A stretch of DNA of 64,000 nucleotides from Acidicapsa acidisoli (lineage in GTDB: Bacteria > Acidobacteriota > Terriglobia > Terriglobales > Acidobacteriaceae), in the NCBI RefSeq assembly GCF_025685625.1, contig NZ_JAGSYI010000003.1, positions 1 through 64,000 of the forward strand, read 5' to 3'. The notes beneath the pieces are model-generated. The model was given only the letters and a program-made list of their open reading frames with translations. It searched no databases and had not been told where the DNA came from. Shown here one piece after another: positions 18,698 to 28,500 of this stretch. Position 1 is the first letter of the stretch, and the number at the start of each line of letters is the position of its first letter. Position numbers and translations under genes: made by a program.

Positions 18698-20053
18698 CTA
18701 AGCCGCCGTCAGGCTATGGCCAGCAGTTTCATGCGAGAGTGACCGCGGTCCGGATTGAATGAAGTTATAGAGCATCACGATCCAGAGAATGGACAGCAAC
18801 GAGTACATACCCAGGAAGCCCAGCAGGGTAAAGAGGCTGGTGCCGGCACCGATGTGCGTTGAGTAGCCCGCCGAGGTGCGCACCAGGCCATACACGACCC
18901 AGGGTTGGCGACCGATTTCCGCACACATCCAGCCCGCAGTGTTGGCGATGTAGGGCAGCGGGAAGCTGAGGAGGATGGGCCACAGGATCCAGCGTGACCT
19001 ATACAGCTGACCGCGCCACAGCAGCAGGCCCGCCAGACCCATCAGTCCGACGAAGTAGGTCCCGAGGCCTGCCATGATGTGGTAGGCGTAGAACAGCAGC
19101 GGTAGCGTCGTTGGCCACTGGTCGCGAGGCGTCTGGTCCAGACCCTGTACCTCGGACGAGAAGGTGCCGTAGATCAGGAAGCTGAGCACCTTGTTGAATG
19201 CGATGGGATTGTCGATCTTCTCATGTTCGAAGTCCGGCTGTCCCAGCACCACCATGGCCGCCCCCTTCTCGGAGTGAAACAGGCCTTCCATACCGGCGAT
19301 TGCGGCCGGCTGGTGCTTGGCCAAGTACTTACCATGCAGGTCGCCGGTGGGGAAGATCTGGGTGGCGCATGAGATCAGGCCGGCGACCACACCCACCTTC
19401 AAGAAGGTGCGTCCATATTCGACATCGCGCCCCTGCAGCAGGTAGAGCGCGCCCACCGAGGACATCACGAAGGCGCCGGTAATGACCGCGCCCGACATGT
19501 TGTGCGCGTACTCCAGCCAGGCCCACGGATTCATCATCAGTGCCCAGAAGCTGTCGACCTCAAACAGGCCGTTCGGCAATATGTGATATGCGACCGGATG
19601 TTGCATCCAGGCGTTGGCGACGATGATGAAGAAGCCGGAGATCCAGGAGCCGCAAAACACCAGGAAGGCCGAGGCCCAATGGGCCTTGGGCGAAAGCCGC
19701 TTCTCGCCAAACAGGAAGAGACCGAGAAACGCCGATTCGAGGAAGAAGGAGAAGATGCCTTCCATCGCGACCGGCATGCCGATCACGCCTCCGGTGCGGC
19801 GCGAGAACTCGGACCAGTTGGTCCCGAACTGAAACTCCATCGGGATGCCCGTCACGACGCCCAGCAAGAAGTTGACCGCGAAGATCCGCGCCCAGAAGCG
19901 GGCGGAAGCGGCATAATGTTCGTCTCCCGTCCGCAGGGCCAGGGTCTTGAGCACGACGATGAGCAGAGCCAACCCCATGGTCAGTTGCGGGAAGAGGTAG
20001 TGGAAGGTGATGGTGAAGGCAAACTGAAGTCGGTGGAGAGCTAGCGCGTCCAT
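18698..20053 (-). CDS. cydA: Cytochrome bd-type quinol oxidase, subunit I
   Basis: From the ATG at 20053 (GGAGA at good spacing) the protein has 451 residues. His18 in FTITFHYLFPQLTMG is the high-spin haem b595 ligand, and the His in WLEYAHNMSGAVITG and the Met in GWMCAEIGRQP are the b558 ligands. GIPMEFQFGTNW holds the conserved Glu of the proton path. At 451 residues against about 520 in E. coli it has the short Q-loop of the cyanide-insensitive (CioA-like) group. A 22-codon longer start reaching 20119 has no ribosome binding site and overlaps a leader ORF. The oxidase sits in the inner membrane and helps respiration at low O2 or under quinone/oxidative stress. Confidence 0.95.
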   Translation of the reverse strand: MDALALHRLQFAFTITFHYLFPQLTMGLALLIVVLKTLALRTGDEHYAASARFWARIFAVNFLLGVVTGIPMEFQFGTNWSEFSRRTGGVIGMPVAMEGIFSFFLESAFLGLFLFGEKRLSPKAHWASAFLVFCGSWISGFFIIVANAWMQHPVAYHILPNGLFEVDSFWALMMNPWAWLEYAHNMSGAVITGAFVMSSVGALYLLQGRDVEYGRTFLKVGVVAGLISCATQIFPTGDLHGKYLAKHQPAAIAGMEGLFHSEKGAAMVVLGQPDFEHEKIDNPIAFNKVLSFLIYGTFSSEVQGLDQTPRDQWPTTLPLLFYAYHIMAGLGTYFVGLMGLAGLLLWRGQLYRSRWILWPILLSFPLPYIANTAGWMCAEIGRQPWVVYGLVRTSAGYSTHIGAGTSLFTLLGFLGMYSLLSILWIVMLYNFIQSGPRSLSHETAGHSLTAA

Positions 20054-20087
20054 TTTGTTCTCCTGTCGGGATAGTGCCGGTTGTTCG

Positions 20088-20135
20088 TCATTGAATCTTC
20101 TCCCGGTTATCCGGTACAACTAGTAAGGTTTTCAT
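20088..20135 (-). CDS. Possible 15-codon leader ORF upstream of cydA
   Basis: An AAGGAGAATAG ribosome binding site sits just before ATG, which opens MKTLLVVPDNREKIQ and a stop, 35 bases before the cydA start. The site is stronger than many in the window. It could be a leader peptide tuning cydAB, or the remains of a lost gene start. Confidence 0.35.
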   Translation of the reverse strand: MKTLLVVPDNREKIQ

Positions 20136-20153
20136 GCCTATTCTCCTTGTTTC

Positions 20154-20810
20154 TTAACATGTCCTTAAATGCTTGTTTCCCAACCCCCGGAACAACGTCG
20201 TGACGACTGCAGCCGCGGTTTCAGGTTCAAAAACGGTTCGATGAGTGATCAGACGGTAGATTGCGGAGCCGAAAATCAGATCCAGCACAAGTTCTCGGTC
20301 TAAGCCGACGGAGATTTCGCCTCGATTCACGGCGCGATCAAGAATGATTCCGACCCATTCCCGTCTGGGTTCAAGGAAGCACTCGTGGGACAGCAAAACA
20401 AGTTCGCCATCGCTTTGACCTTCTGCGACATACTGCACTAATATGCGCGTTGCCGGGCTCGCGTAGAACCTCGACATCGCGGAGAGATACTCTTTGAGAT
20501 CTCTCTCTGCGCACGCGCTATCGCGGATGGAAACCGTTCGATTCACCCTCTCGGCAAATGCATTCGCGGCAACATAAGCCTTGCGCGGCCACCATTTGTA
20601 GATTCTGGTCTTGCCGACGCCCGCTCTGCGCGCGATGGCTTCGACTGTGATGTCGGGCAGCGGCATCTCTTTGGCCAGTTCCAGGACCGCAGACAAGATG
20701 GCTTGCTTTGAGTCCTCGCTGCATCGATGGCCCTGATTTTTCGGCTTGGCCATTTGCACGGAAGCGGCTTGAGAGAGTGTGTGTGTTTGAGCCATGTCTT
20801 CCAACTCCAT
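20154..20810 (-). CDS. TetR-family transcriptional regulator
   Basis: I start the protein at the ATG at 20810 (MELEDMAQTH); the frame extends further upstream but through an unrelated efflux-gene remnant. An internal start at 20795 is almost as good. The helix-turn-helix is LPDITVEAIARRAGVGKTRI followed by YKWWPRKAYV. The C-terminal domain (about 90-215) is all-helical, with the TetR_C-like end TVFEPETAAAVVTTLFRGLG. It sits between the efflux/oxidoreductase cluster and cydAB on the same strand and probably controls one of them; which one is not visible. Confidence 0.88.
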   Translation of the reverse strand: MELEDMAQTHTLSQAASVQMAKPKNQGHRCSEDSKQAILSAVLELAKEMPLPDITVEAIARRAGVGKTRIYKWWPRKAYVAANAFAERVNRTVSIRDSACAERDLKEYLSAMSRFYASPATRILVQYVAEGQSDGELVLLSHECFLEPRREWVGIILDRAVNRGEISVGLDRELVLDLIFGSAIYRLITHRTVFEPETAAAVVTTLFRGLGNKHLRTC

Positions 20811-20829
20811 TTGAAATTTGCAGCCTTTA

Positions 20830-20964
20830 CTACCACCCACCGCCAAGCGCCTTATAGAACTGCACCGGGCTTTGGTGTTCGTTGTTTCGCGACTGTTCAA
20901 AGGTGAGTTCGACATTGAACCTGGACCGCTTGCTATCGAGGACGTCAATGTATGAAGCCGTCCT
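20830..20964 (-). pseudogene. C-terminal scrap of a NodT-type outer-membrane efflux protein
   Basis: YIDVLDSKRSRFNVELTFEQ then HQSPVQFYKALGGGW is the standard end of RND outer-membrane factors (VLDAQRS, LVQLYKALGGGW). The rest of the roughly 480-residue protein is absent. The intact factor at 22789 ends similarly (LLVKAVGGGW), so this is the scar of a second pump. Confidence 0.75.
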
Positions 20965-21174
20965 TGTCTGGCAGTACATCGCCAATGTGTCCTGTGTGGC
21001 GATAGGCTTGATTAAATGTTGTCGCGCGATCGCCAATGAAGTCTCTATGCCAACGACAGCCTGTGGTGCATGTGACGGAATGCTTGCCGACCGGAAATTG
21101 GTGCCTTCTACCAGAGCGATAACAAGAGCGGCGGCAATCTTTATGATCACAACTCATCAAGTTCAACATTGCCG

Positions 21175-22083
21175 TCAGAAGACCTTCTCGATTCGTAGAA
21201 CAAGCTTCGGGCCAGTCGGTCGATTTTCTGCTCCTATCTCCTGATAGAAGTTGGCATAGTAGTACCAGTGCCCGACGTTCCAGACCATTCCCGGCCCTAC
21301 CGCTCCCACCTGCTCAGGTGAGTTAGAGAGCGGGATCCCATTGATACGCCCATCTGTGATTTGTTTTAAGTAGTAACCATTGGCGCCGATCCAAAGGCCC
21401 TTGTACACGTTGTAGGCTGCGGTTGCGTTGAAATGAATGGCTTGTCCCGCCTGCGTGGATTGCGCCCCTGTGTTGATAGGAGGGGCATTGTTTGTTGCGT
21501 TCCAGAGATAGTGAAACCGCCAGCTCGTCTCAATTCGTTTCTTGGGAAATGCTGTGATCACATAGTAAGGTTGAACGTTGAAGGCGTTGCTGCTGAGATT
21601 GACATTAGATGTCGGCGAATATTTCCCCACAGGAACGCCGAAATCCACATCAAAACGTTGGTCGATTCGTATCCCGAAGACTCCCTTTTCAGGCCATTGC
21701 AGGATGAACGGACTTACCGTTAGGTCCCCGAATCCTCCTCTGTGTCCCTGACTTCCCGCGTCTACATAAGCTTCTACGCCGACAACTTCCATGCCGTACC
21801 AGCCTCCGAGAATCCGCCGATGGGCGAGCCACGCAACGTGGCTCAAACCGCTGGCGCTGTTGACGGAGCCGGAACCTCGCACCGTTTGTCCCGATGAATT
21901 CGTGATCCTGCCGTCATGCTGAAAATCATTCATCTGCTCAGTGAGGAAACCTGGTCCGCCAACCCCATCGAGAAAGCTGCTGTCGCCAAGATTGACAGCA
22001 GGCTCTGCAACATGGCTCTGGCCTAGCACCGTCATGCCGCTGTGTATCATCAATATCGCGATGAAGAAGGTTCGTTTCGGCAT
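21175..22083 (-). CDS. Phenol-degradation (MetA-pathway) type outer-membrane protein
   Basis: The ATG at 22083 gives a signal peptide (MPKRTFFIAILMIHSGMTVLGQ) and a 302-residue protein; the frame extends upstream to 22242 only through the reductase gene. The mature part alternates beta strands (YYVITAFPKKRIETSWRFHY, then YNVYKGLWIGANGYYLKQIT) and ends FYQEIGAENRP, then LVLRIEKVF, as in the SphA/MetA family of outer-membrane beta-barrels often found beside aromatic-compound genes. It likely allows entry of hydrophobic substrates. It follows the FMN reductase by 10 bases, so they are co-transcribed. Confidence 0.8.
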   Translation of the reverse strand: MPKRTFFIAILMIHSGMTVLGQSHVAEPAVNLGDSSFLDGVGGPGFLTEQMNDFQHDGRITNSSGQTVRGSGSVNSASGLSHVAWLAHRRILGGWYGMEVVGVEAYVDAGSQGHRGGFGDLTVSPFILQWPEKGVFGIRIDQRFDVDFGVPVGKYSPTSNVNLSSNAFNVQPYYVITAFPKKRIETSWRFHYLWNATNNAPPINTGAQSTQAGQAIHFNATAAYNVYKGLWIGANGYYLKQITDGRINGIPLSNSPEQVGAVGPGMVWNVGHWYYYANFYQEIGAENRPTGPKLVLRIEKVF

Positions 22084-22093
22084 GAGAAACCAC

Positions 22094-22672
22094 CTAAACC
22101 GCGTGAAGGCTCCGCCCAATGATTTCATCCCGCAATCTGCCGAGAGACTTGAGCATGAACTCGAGACCTTTCTCGTCGGTGTACGCGGCGTCAGCCAGAC
22201 TCGTATGAATGCCACCGACAACCACCTCAGGCCCCATGACAAGATGGGCGTGCATCGAGATCAGTGTTTCCCGTAACTGATACTGGGCGCGCACTCCACC
22301 TGTGAACGCCAGAGACGAACTGATAATCGATGCCGGCTTGTATTTAAAGCAGGATTCGAAAACAGGACGGGAGGCCCAATCAAGCGCGTTTTTAAGAACG
22401 CCTGGGATTCCGTGGTTATACTCCGGAGTAGCTATCAACACGCCATCACTCTCCGCGATGATCCTCTTGAACGCGGCCACTGCCGGAATCTCAGGTTCAC
22501 CGTCGAGATCCGCGTTGTATAGCGGGATATCTTCAAGAGTAACGACCCGAATCTCGATCGCTGGCAGCGCCTTCTCAGCGAGAATCTTCAGTAGCGCTGT
22601 GCTGAACGAGCCTTGACGTAGACTACCTGAGATGCCAACTATCTTCACCGTTTCATTTGTTGTGTTCTGCAT
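22094..22672 (-). CDS. NADPH-dependent FMN reductase (ArsH/ChrR-like)
   Basis: The start at 22672 is chosen for its AAGGTGG ribosome binding site; an upstream ATG at 22723 has none. The 192-residue flavodoxin fold has the FMN phosphate loop GISGSLRQGSFSTALL, the ring-binding TPEYNHGIPGVLKNALDWAS and a C-terminal helix. Members reduce quinones, azo dyes or metals with NAD(P)H. Here it would act in the cytosol, next to a phenol-type porin and an RND pump, which suggests detoxification of quinones or phenolics. The substrate is inferred. Confidence 0.88.
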   Translation of the reverse strand: MQNTTNETVKIVGISGSLRQGSFSTALLKILAEKALPAIEIRVVTLEDIPLYNADLDGEPEIPAVAAFKRIIAESDGVLIATPEYNHGIPGVLKNALDWASRPVFESCFKYKPASIISSSLAFTGGVRAQYQLRETLISMHAHLVMGPEVVVGGIHTSLADAAYTDEKGLEFMLKSLGRLRDEIIGRSLHAV

Positions 22673-22788
22673 GTCCACCTTCTCGATTTCACTTGTTATT
22701 TCCCGCATATTCAATTTCTCCATGTATCCATCTGCCGCAGTCGCAGTTATTCAAGAGGCTAGGCCCAGCATAACCAGTACCTTGCTCC

Positions 22789-24246
22789 TTAGAGCTTTGG
22801 TAATTGCTTCGTATCCCATCCACCGCCAACGGCCTTGACGAGGAGGACGCTTGCATCCATGCGTCGCCGCTGGATATCGATATCATTGCGCTCGTTTGCC
22901 AGAAGCACGGTTTGCCCTATGATGACCTGGAGATAGTTGTCAACGCCGCCCTTATAGCGGTTGGTAAAGAGCTGAAGCGCCTCCGAGGCGGATGCCGTGG
23001 CCTCGTGCTGTTGTTGCGCTTCGTGTTCCAGGATGCGCAACGCGGAGAGATTGTCTTCCACCTGCTGGAAAGCGGTGAGTGTTGTTTGCCGATAGGAGGC
23101 CACTGTGCCATCGTAGTTTGCAGTCGCCGACACTACGACAGAGCGACGCCGTCCTGCGTCGTAGATCGTTTCCGACATTTGTGGTCCGACCGCCCAGATG
23201 CGGCTTGCCCAGCTGAACAGATTGGTGATCGTATTTCCTTGAAGTCCGGCCGCTGCGTCGAGGGTCAAAGAAGGATAATAGGCAGCCGTAGCGATGCCGA
23301 TCTGCTCATTCGCTTCTGCCATGCGACGTTCTCCGGCGGCGATATCGGGTCTGCGCTCAAGAAGGGCGGTGGGCAAACCCACCGGGATGACGGGAAGCCG
23401 GAGCGGGGTTCTTGGTGCGAACGATATGCTCAACTGGGCGGGCGGTTTGCCGATTAAGGTTGCGATGGCGTGCTCATAGTCCGCTCGCATCACAGTAACG
23501 TCGGTGTCCTCAACCCGCGCTCCATCGAGCTGTGTTTTCGCCTGGGCCACATCCGATTTAGGAGCGGCCCCGCCCACAAAGAGATTCTGCGTAAGTTGCA
23601 ACGCATCGGTATAAGCCTTCACAGTATCGTCGAGAAGTTGCTTCTGCGCGTCGGCGCTGCGCAACTCGAAGTAGTCGAGGGCAAGTTCGGCATGCAGGCT
23701 TAGGCTGGCAGTCTGAACATCGGCGGCGCTGGCCTGTGCCTCCTCGCGCGATGCATTCACTGTACGGCGGATCTTTCCCCATAAGTCGACTTCATACGAG
23801 AGATCGAAGGGTAAGGTGAAGTCGCCCGTGCTATTGTTCGCGTAAGCGCGGTTGAAGTAGGGTTGGTTCGGAGAAAGCCGTTCGTTGAAGATGCTTGGCG
23901 ATGTGGAGATGGTCGGAAACTCCTGGGACCGGTTGAAGCGAATCATCGCGCGCGCCTGCCGGAACCGGGCCTCTGACACCTTCAGGTTCTGGTTGGAGAC
24001 GGTCAGTTCTTCTTCCAGTGTATTGAGCTGCGGGTCGTCGAAGATCTCCCACCACTTGCCACGAAGCGTCTGATCACCTGGCTGGGCTGGCTTCCAGCCA
24101 TCAACTTCCTTGAAAGATTCTGGTGGCTGCTCCTTGAATGCTGGCGCCATGGGGGTTGTTGGCTTCGAGTACTTCGGACCAACCATGCATCCGTTGGCAA
24201 ATAGACCGATCGCACATACGGCGGCGAAAGCGAGACTCTGTTTCAC
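22789..24246 (-). CDS. RND outer-membrane efflux lipoprotein (NodT family)
   Basis: The 485-residue protein starts with a lipoprotein signal peptide (MKQSLAFAAVCAIGLFANGC, Cys20 followed by MVGPKYSKP). Two OEP (TolC-like) repeats follow with typical helices (AELALDYFELRSADAQKQLL) and the end LVKAVGGGW. It forms the trimeric exit duct of the pump in the outer membrane. Its start overlaps the adaptor stop by four bases. Confidence 0.93.
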   Translation of the reverse strand: MKQSLAFAAVCAIGLFANGCMVGPKYSKPTTPMAPAFKEQPPESFKEVDGWKPAQPGDQTLRGKWWEIFDDPQLNTLEEELTVSNQNLKVSEARFRQARAMIRFNRSQEFPTISTSPSIFNERLSPNQPYFNRAYANNSTGDFTLPFDLSYEVDLWGKIRRTVNASREEAQASAADVQTASLSLHAELALDYFELRSADAQKQLLDDTVKAYTDALQLTQNLFVGGAAPKSDVAQAKTQLDGARVEDTDVTVMRADYEHAIATLIGKPPAQLSISFAPRTPLRLPVIPVGLPTALLERRPDIAAGERRMAEANEQIGIATAAYYPSLTLDAAAGLQGNTITNLFSWASRIWAVGPQMSETIYDAGRRRSVVVSATANYDGTVASYRQTTLTAFQQVEDNLSALRILEHEAQQQHEATASASEALQLFTNRYKGGVDNYLQVIIGQTVLLANERNDIDIQRRRMDASVLLVKAVGGGWDTKQLPKL

Positions 24247-25490
24247 TTCGAACCTCCTGCCTGCGGCGCACTCACCTGAACCGGACTTCCGCTGGTCAGG
24301 GAATCGGACGGATTAACAATCACCTGATCCGTTGGCTTGAGCCCGTTGATCACCTCGACGGTCGCGCCATAGTCACGTCCGATCGTTATCGGCATCAGTT
24401 CAGCATGATTACCCCGAACAACTCCGACCTGAAGTCCTTCCGACCTGAACAGCAGAGTATTTGCAGGAATGATCAATGAATGGGTTGCTTTCATTGAATT
24501 ATCGGGAAGCTTGAGATGCACGAAAACATACGCGCCTGGCTTGAGGCGCCCATCGCGATTGTCGATATCAACTTCCACGTTCAATGTTCGTGAGTTGAGA
24601 TCGATCGCGTCAGAATTGCGCACAATGGTTCCCTGAAATGTTTCTCCAGGGAATTCATCCAGCGTCAACGGTACCTTGGCGCCATTCTGCGCTGCGTCGG
24701 AGTCAACTTCTGGTACAGAGACAAAAATACGCAGGCGATTCACAGCGGCCATATGAAACAGTTCCTGCAACACCACCGACTGCCCCTGGGAACCGCCGGC
24801 CCCTTCGTTAATGAGTGCGCCGATGTCCGTATTTCTCGCCGTGATCACGCCTGAAAAGGGAGCGTATACCTTCTCATAGGACTGCAATTGTTCCAAACGT
24901 TGAACATCGGCCGTCATCGACTCTACAGTCGCTTGTTTTGCGCTCAGATCCTGGACTGCCACGTCGGTCGACTGTTTGGAGACACTGTCAGTTGTGAGCA
25001 AGCCCTGCCAGCGTGTCGCCGTGATCTCAGCGAGCCGCTCGTTTGCCTGTGCGGTTTTCAGATTTGCCCGCGCCTGCCCCAACTGCTGATCCAGTTCGGG
25101 AGTTTCGATCACGGCGAGCAGTTGCCCCTGCTCCACATGTGCGCCGATGTCGAAGTACCACTTTTTCAGATAGCCATTGGTACGAGCAAAGATTGGAGTG
25201 TCGATGAACGCTTGCGTGGTGCCCGGTAGAACAATCTCCTCGAGGGAGGCTCCAGATTTGGGCTCTGCCACATTTACCGTCGCAATGGCAGCGCGTTCCG
25301 TTACAGCTCCAAGATTGCTTGCCGCCATCGCACGCTGGTGAATGCCTAAGTAGATCACTCCGGCGAGCAGCAGTGCTGCAACGCCCAATCCGACGAACAG
25401 AGAGCGGGAGAGCGGTTGCTTACCGGTTTCGGAGCGCTGGTCGGAATTGTCTTGCGAAGCTTGATTCAAATTGGTTTCAGTGTTGCTCAT
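24243..25490 (-). CDS. RND periplasmic adaptor (membrane-fusion protein)
   Basis: The 415-residue protein has a cytoplasmic start, a membrane anchor (LFVGLGVAALLLAGVIYLG), a HlyD/biotinyl-lipoyl domain (TNGYLKKWYFDIGAHVEQGQ, then VITARNTDIGALINEG), a coiled hairpin with Gln/Ala-rich helices (about 120-205), and beta-barrel and membrane-proximal domains to the C-terminus. It bridges pump and outer-membrane duct. An AAGGAGG ribosome binding site precedes it and the permease gene ends 27 bases upstream. Confidence 0.93.
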   Translation of the reverse strand: MSNTETNLNQASQDNSDQRSETGKQPLSRSLFVGLGVAALLLAGVIYLGIHQRAMAASNLGAVTERAAIATVNVAEPKSGASLEEIVLPGTTQAFIDTPIFARTNGYLKKWYFDIGAHVEQGQLLAVIETPELDQQLGQARANLKTAQANERLAEITATRWQGLLTTDSVSKQSTDVAVQDLSAKQATVESMTADVQRLEQLQSYEKVYAPFSGVITARNTDIGALINEGAGGSQGQSVVLQELFHMAAVNRLRIFVSVPEVDSDAAQNGAKVPLTLDEFPGETFQGTIVRNSDAIDLNSRTLNVEVDIDNRDGRLKPGAYVFVHLKLPDNSMKATHSLIIPANTLLFRSEGLQVGVVRGNHAELMPITIGRDYGATVEVINGLKPTDQVIVNPSDSLTSGSPVQVSAPQAGGSK

Positions 25491-25517
25491 CGCTTGCCTC
25501 CTTGGCTGTGGACACGA

Positions 25518-28500
25518 CTACGCGTGAAGTGGTTCATCTTCTGCTGCCCCGGTTAGCTGCGAATCCGTATGTCGAGACCGGCCGTGCAGGAGCGCAAAAA
25601 CACAAGGTACGAAAACTAGAGTGGCGACGGTCGCGCAAAGGAGTCCGCCGATTACAGCTCTTCCCAGAGGTGCATTCTGTTCGCCACCGTCGCCCAGGCC
25701 CAGTGCCATGGGAATCATGCCGATGATCATCGCCAACGCCGTCATGATGACCGGCCGGAAACGGGTTGCACCGGCCTCAAGCGCAGCGGTCACGGCGTTG
25801 CCATGATGTTGCAGTCGGTCTTTGGCAAAGGCAACAACCAGGATGCTGTTAGCCGTTGCTACGCCCATGCACATAATGGCTCCCATCAATGCAGGGACGC
25901 TGAGCGTCGTATGCGTGAAGAAAAGGAACAGGATGATTCCGGCAAGGGCCGCGGGCAACGCGGTGATGATGATGAATGGGTCGAGCCACGATTGGAAATT
26001 TACGACGATCAGCAAATACACCAGGACGATCGCAAAACCCAGACCGCCAATCAGTCCTATATAGGAGGTCCGCATCGTACCGTATTGACCGCGAAGGGTG
26101 ACGAAGCTGCCGCGTGGAAGCAGTTTGCGGTTAGCGTCGACGATGTTGTTCACCTCACGTCCTACCGCACCTAAATCCCTGCCCTGGACTGACGCATAGA
26201 TATCGACTACACGCTGGATGTTGTAGTGGTTGATAGAGACCGGTTCACTGGTCCGCTGGATCGACGCGACGTTGGCAAGAATCCCAGGCTGCTTTTGATT
26301 GGCGCCGGTTAACGGAATATTCTGGAGATCCTGGCTGGACTTAAGGTCGTACTGAGGCGTCTGCGCGATCAGGTAATATTCCACGCCGCTCTTCGGGTTG
26401 AGATAGAACATAGGCGTGACCTGGAAACTCCCGCTCAACGAGACCAGCATGCTATTGGCTACATCGGTCTCCGTATATCCGGCTTGCAGGGCCTTTGTGC
26501 GGTCGACATCAATATGAAGTTTTGGGTAGTCACCCTGCTGTTGAATACGCAGATCGGCGATGCCGCGGACATGGCTGAGCTCTTTGAGCATCTTGTCGGC
26601 AACGCGGGCATTCGCAGCGACGTCCGCACCCTCGATCTGGACATCGATGGGGGCCGGCAGCCCGAAGTTCAAAGTCTGGGTGGCAATGTCGGCCGGCAGA
26701 AAGTAGAACGTGACGCCCGGATAGTCACGCGGCAACCTATCACGGAGAGTACGCACATAATCCGCCGTCGGATGATGCTTCTCTTTGAGTGAAACCAGGA
26801 TGTCAGTGTCCGCTGCGCCGGTTGTTCCCGAGCGGTTATACATGTAGTTGATGTTGCTGTAGGGAAGGCCAATCGTATCGAGGATATTATCCAGTTCGGA
26901 GGAAGGAACCGTTTGGCGAATACTGGTCTCAACCAGATCCGTCAAACGCGCTGTTTCTTCGATACGGGTTCCTGTCTTCGCGCGCACATGCAAAATAAAC
27001 TGGCCGCTGTCGGTGTCCGGGAAAAAATTCTGGCCAAGAAACGGAATCAGAGCGGACGCCAGGAGGCAAACAACAACAAAGCATGGAACGAAGGCGAGAC
27101 GAACCGAAACAAGCTGCGCCAGCAGAGAGGAGTAGGACGAGCGAATCTTCTCAAAGAGCCGCTCAAATCCTCTTTGAAAACGGGCAAAGACACTTCGAGA
27201 AGGCACGTCGCCGTGCTTGTGAGCCTTTAACAAGTACATTGCCAGGGTAGGCACCAGCGTGCGGGACAAAATATAGGAAGCGATCATGGCGAAGATAACC
27301 GCTTCGGCAAGTGGAGCAAAGAGGTATCCCGCGACACCGCTCAGAAAGAACATCGGCAAAAAGACGATGCAGATGCACAACGTCGAGACAAGAGCAGGAG
27401 TGGCAATTTGCGCCGCGCCCTCCAGGATGCCGTCGTACAGCGCAGCACCCTCTTCAAGATGGCGCTCGATGTTTTCGATAGTGACGGTTGCGTCGTCGAC
27501 AAGAATGCCGACGGCGAGCGCCAGTCCTCCCAGCGTCATAGTGTTGATGGTTTGGTGCAGAAGGCTCAATACGATAACAGATGTCAGAATGGCTAACGGT
27601 ATGGAGACAGCAATGAGCAACGTGCTGCGCCAGCTTCCCAGGAAGATGAGAATCATCAGAGCGGTAAGCGCGGCGGCGATAACAGCCTCACGAATCACCC
27701 CATTGATTGCTCCGCGCACGAAGACGGATTGATCGGCAAGAGGCTGAATCCTGAGCTCCGGAGGAAGGGTTTGAGCGATTCTTGGAAGCAGCTGCCGCAC
27801 ACCTTTGACGACAGCAAGCGTGGATGCATCTCCGGCCTTGTAGACTGTTACCAGCACGCCACGTTTACTATCCTGCCGAACGATATTCGTCTGCGGTGAA
27901 AAACCGTCGCCTACCGTGGCTACATCGCGGAGATAGATGATGGTATTACCCACCTTCTTGATGGGAAGATTGTTAAACTCCGGTATCGTAGTCAGGTCTA
28001 CGTTGGCGTCAACGTCATACTCGAACTGCCCTATCTTGGCTGTGCCGCCCGGCAAGATGAGTTGCTGACTGTTGAGCGCATTCAACACATCATTCGGGGA
28101 CAGACCCTTGGACTGCAGCAGGCCCGGGTTGAGAGTGACCATGACGTGACGAAATTTGCCACCATAAGGATATGGAACCGCAGCGCCAGGAACAGTGACC
28201 AGTTGTGTGCGAAGAAAGTTCAGCGCAATGTCGTTCAACTGAGGTTCGGTCAGACCATTCCCGGAAAGGCCGAGCTGCAGAATAGGAACCGTGGACGCGT
28301 TGTAATCGACGATCAGCGGAGGGAGCGATCCGGGAGGTAATTGTTTGAGGATGCTTTGCGAAATGGCAGTAATCTGCGCATTCCCGCGGTCAATACTGGC
28401 ACTCGGCTGAAGATAAACCTTCACAATCGCAGTCCCGTTTACGGTCGTGGACTCGATGTGCTCGATGTTGTCGACGGTCGTTGTGAGCGCCCGCTCAAAA

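Noticed and set aside
17509-20044. Long frames antisense or out of frame to cydA and cydB (up to 209 codons)
   Set aside because: The cyd genes have all haem ligands and ribosome binding sites; the shadows have unnatural Gln/His/Arg-rich compositions.
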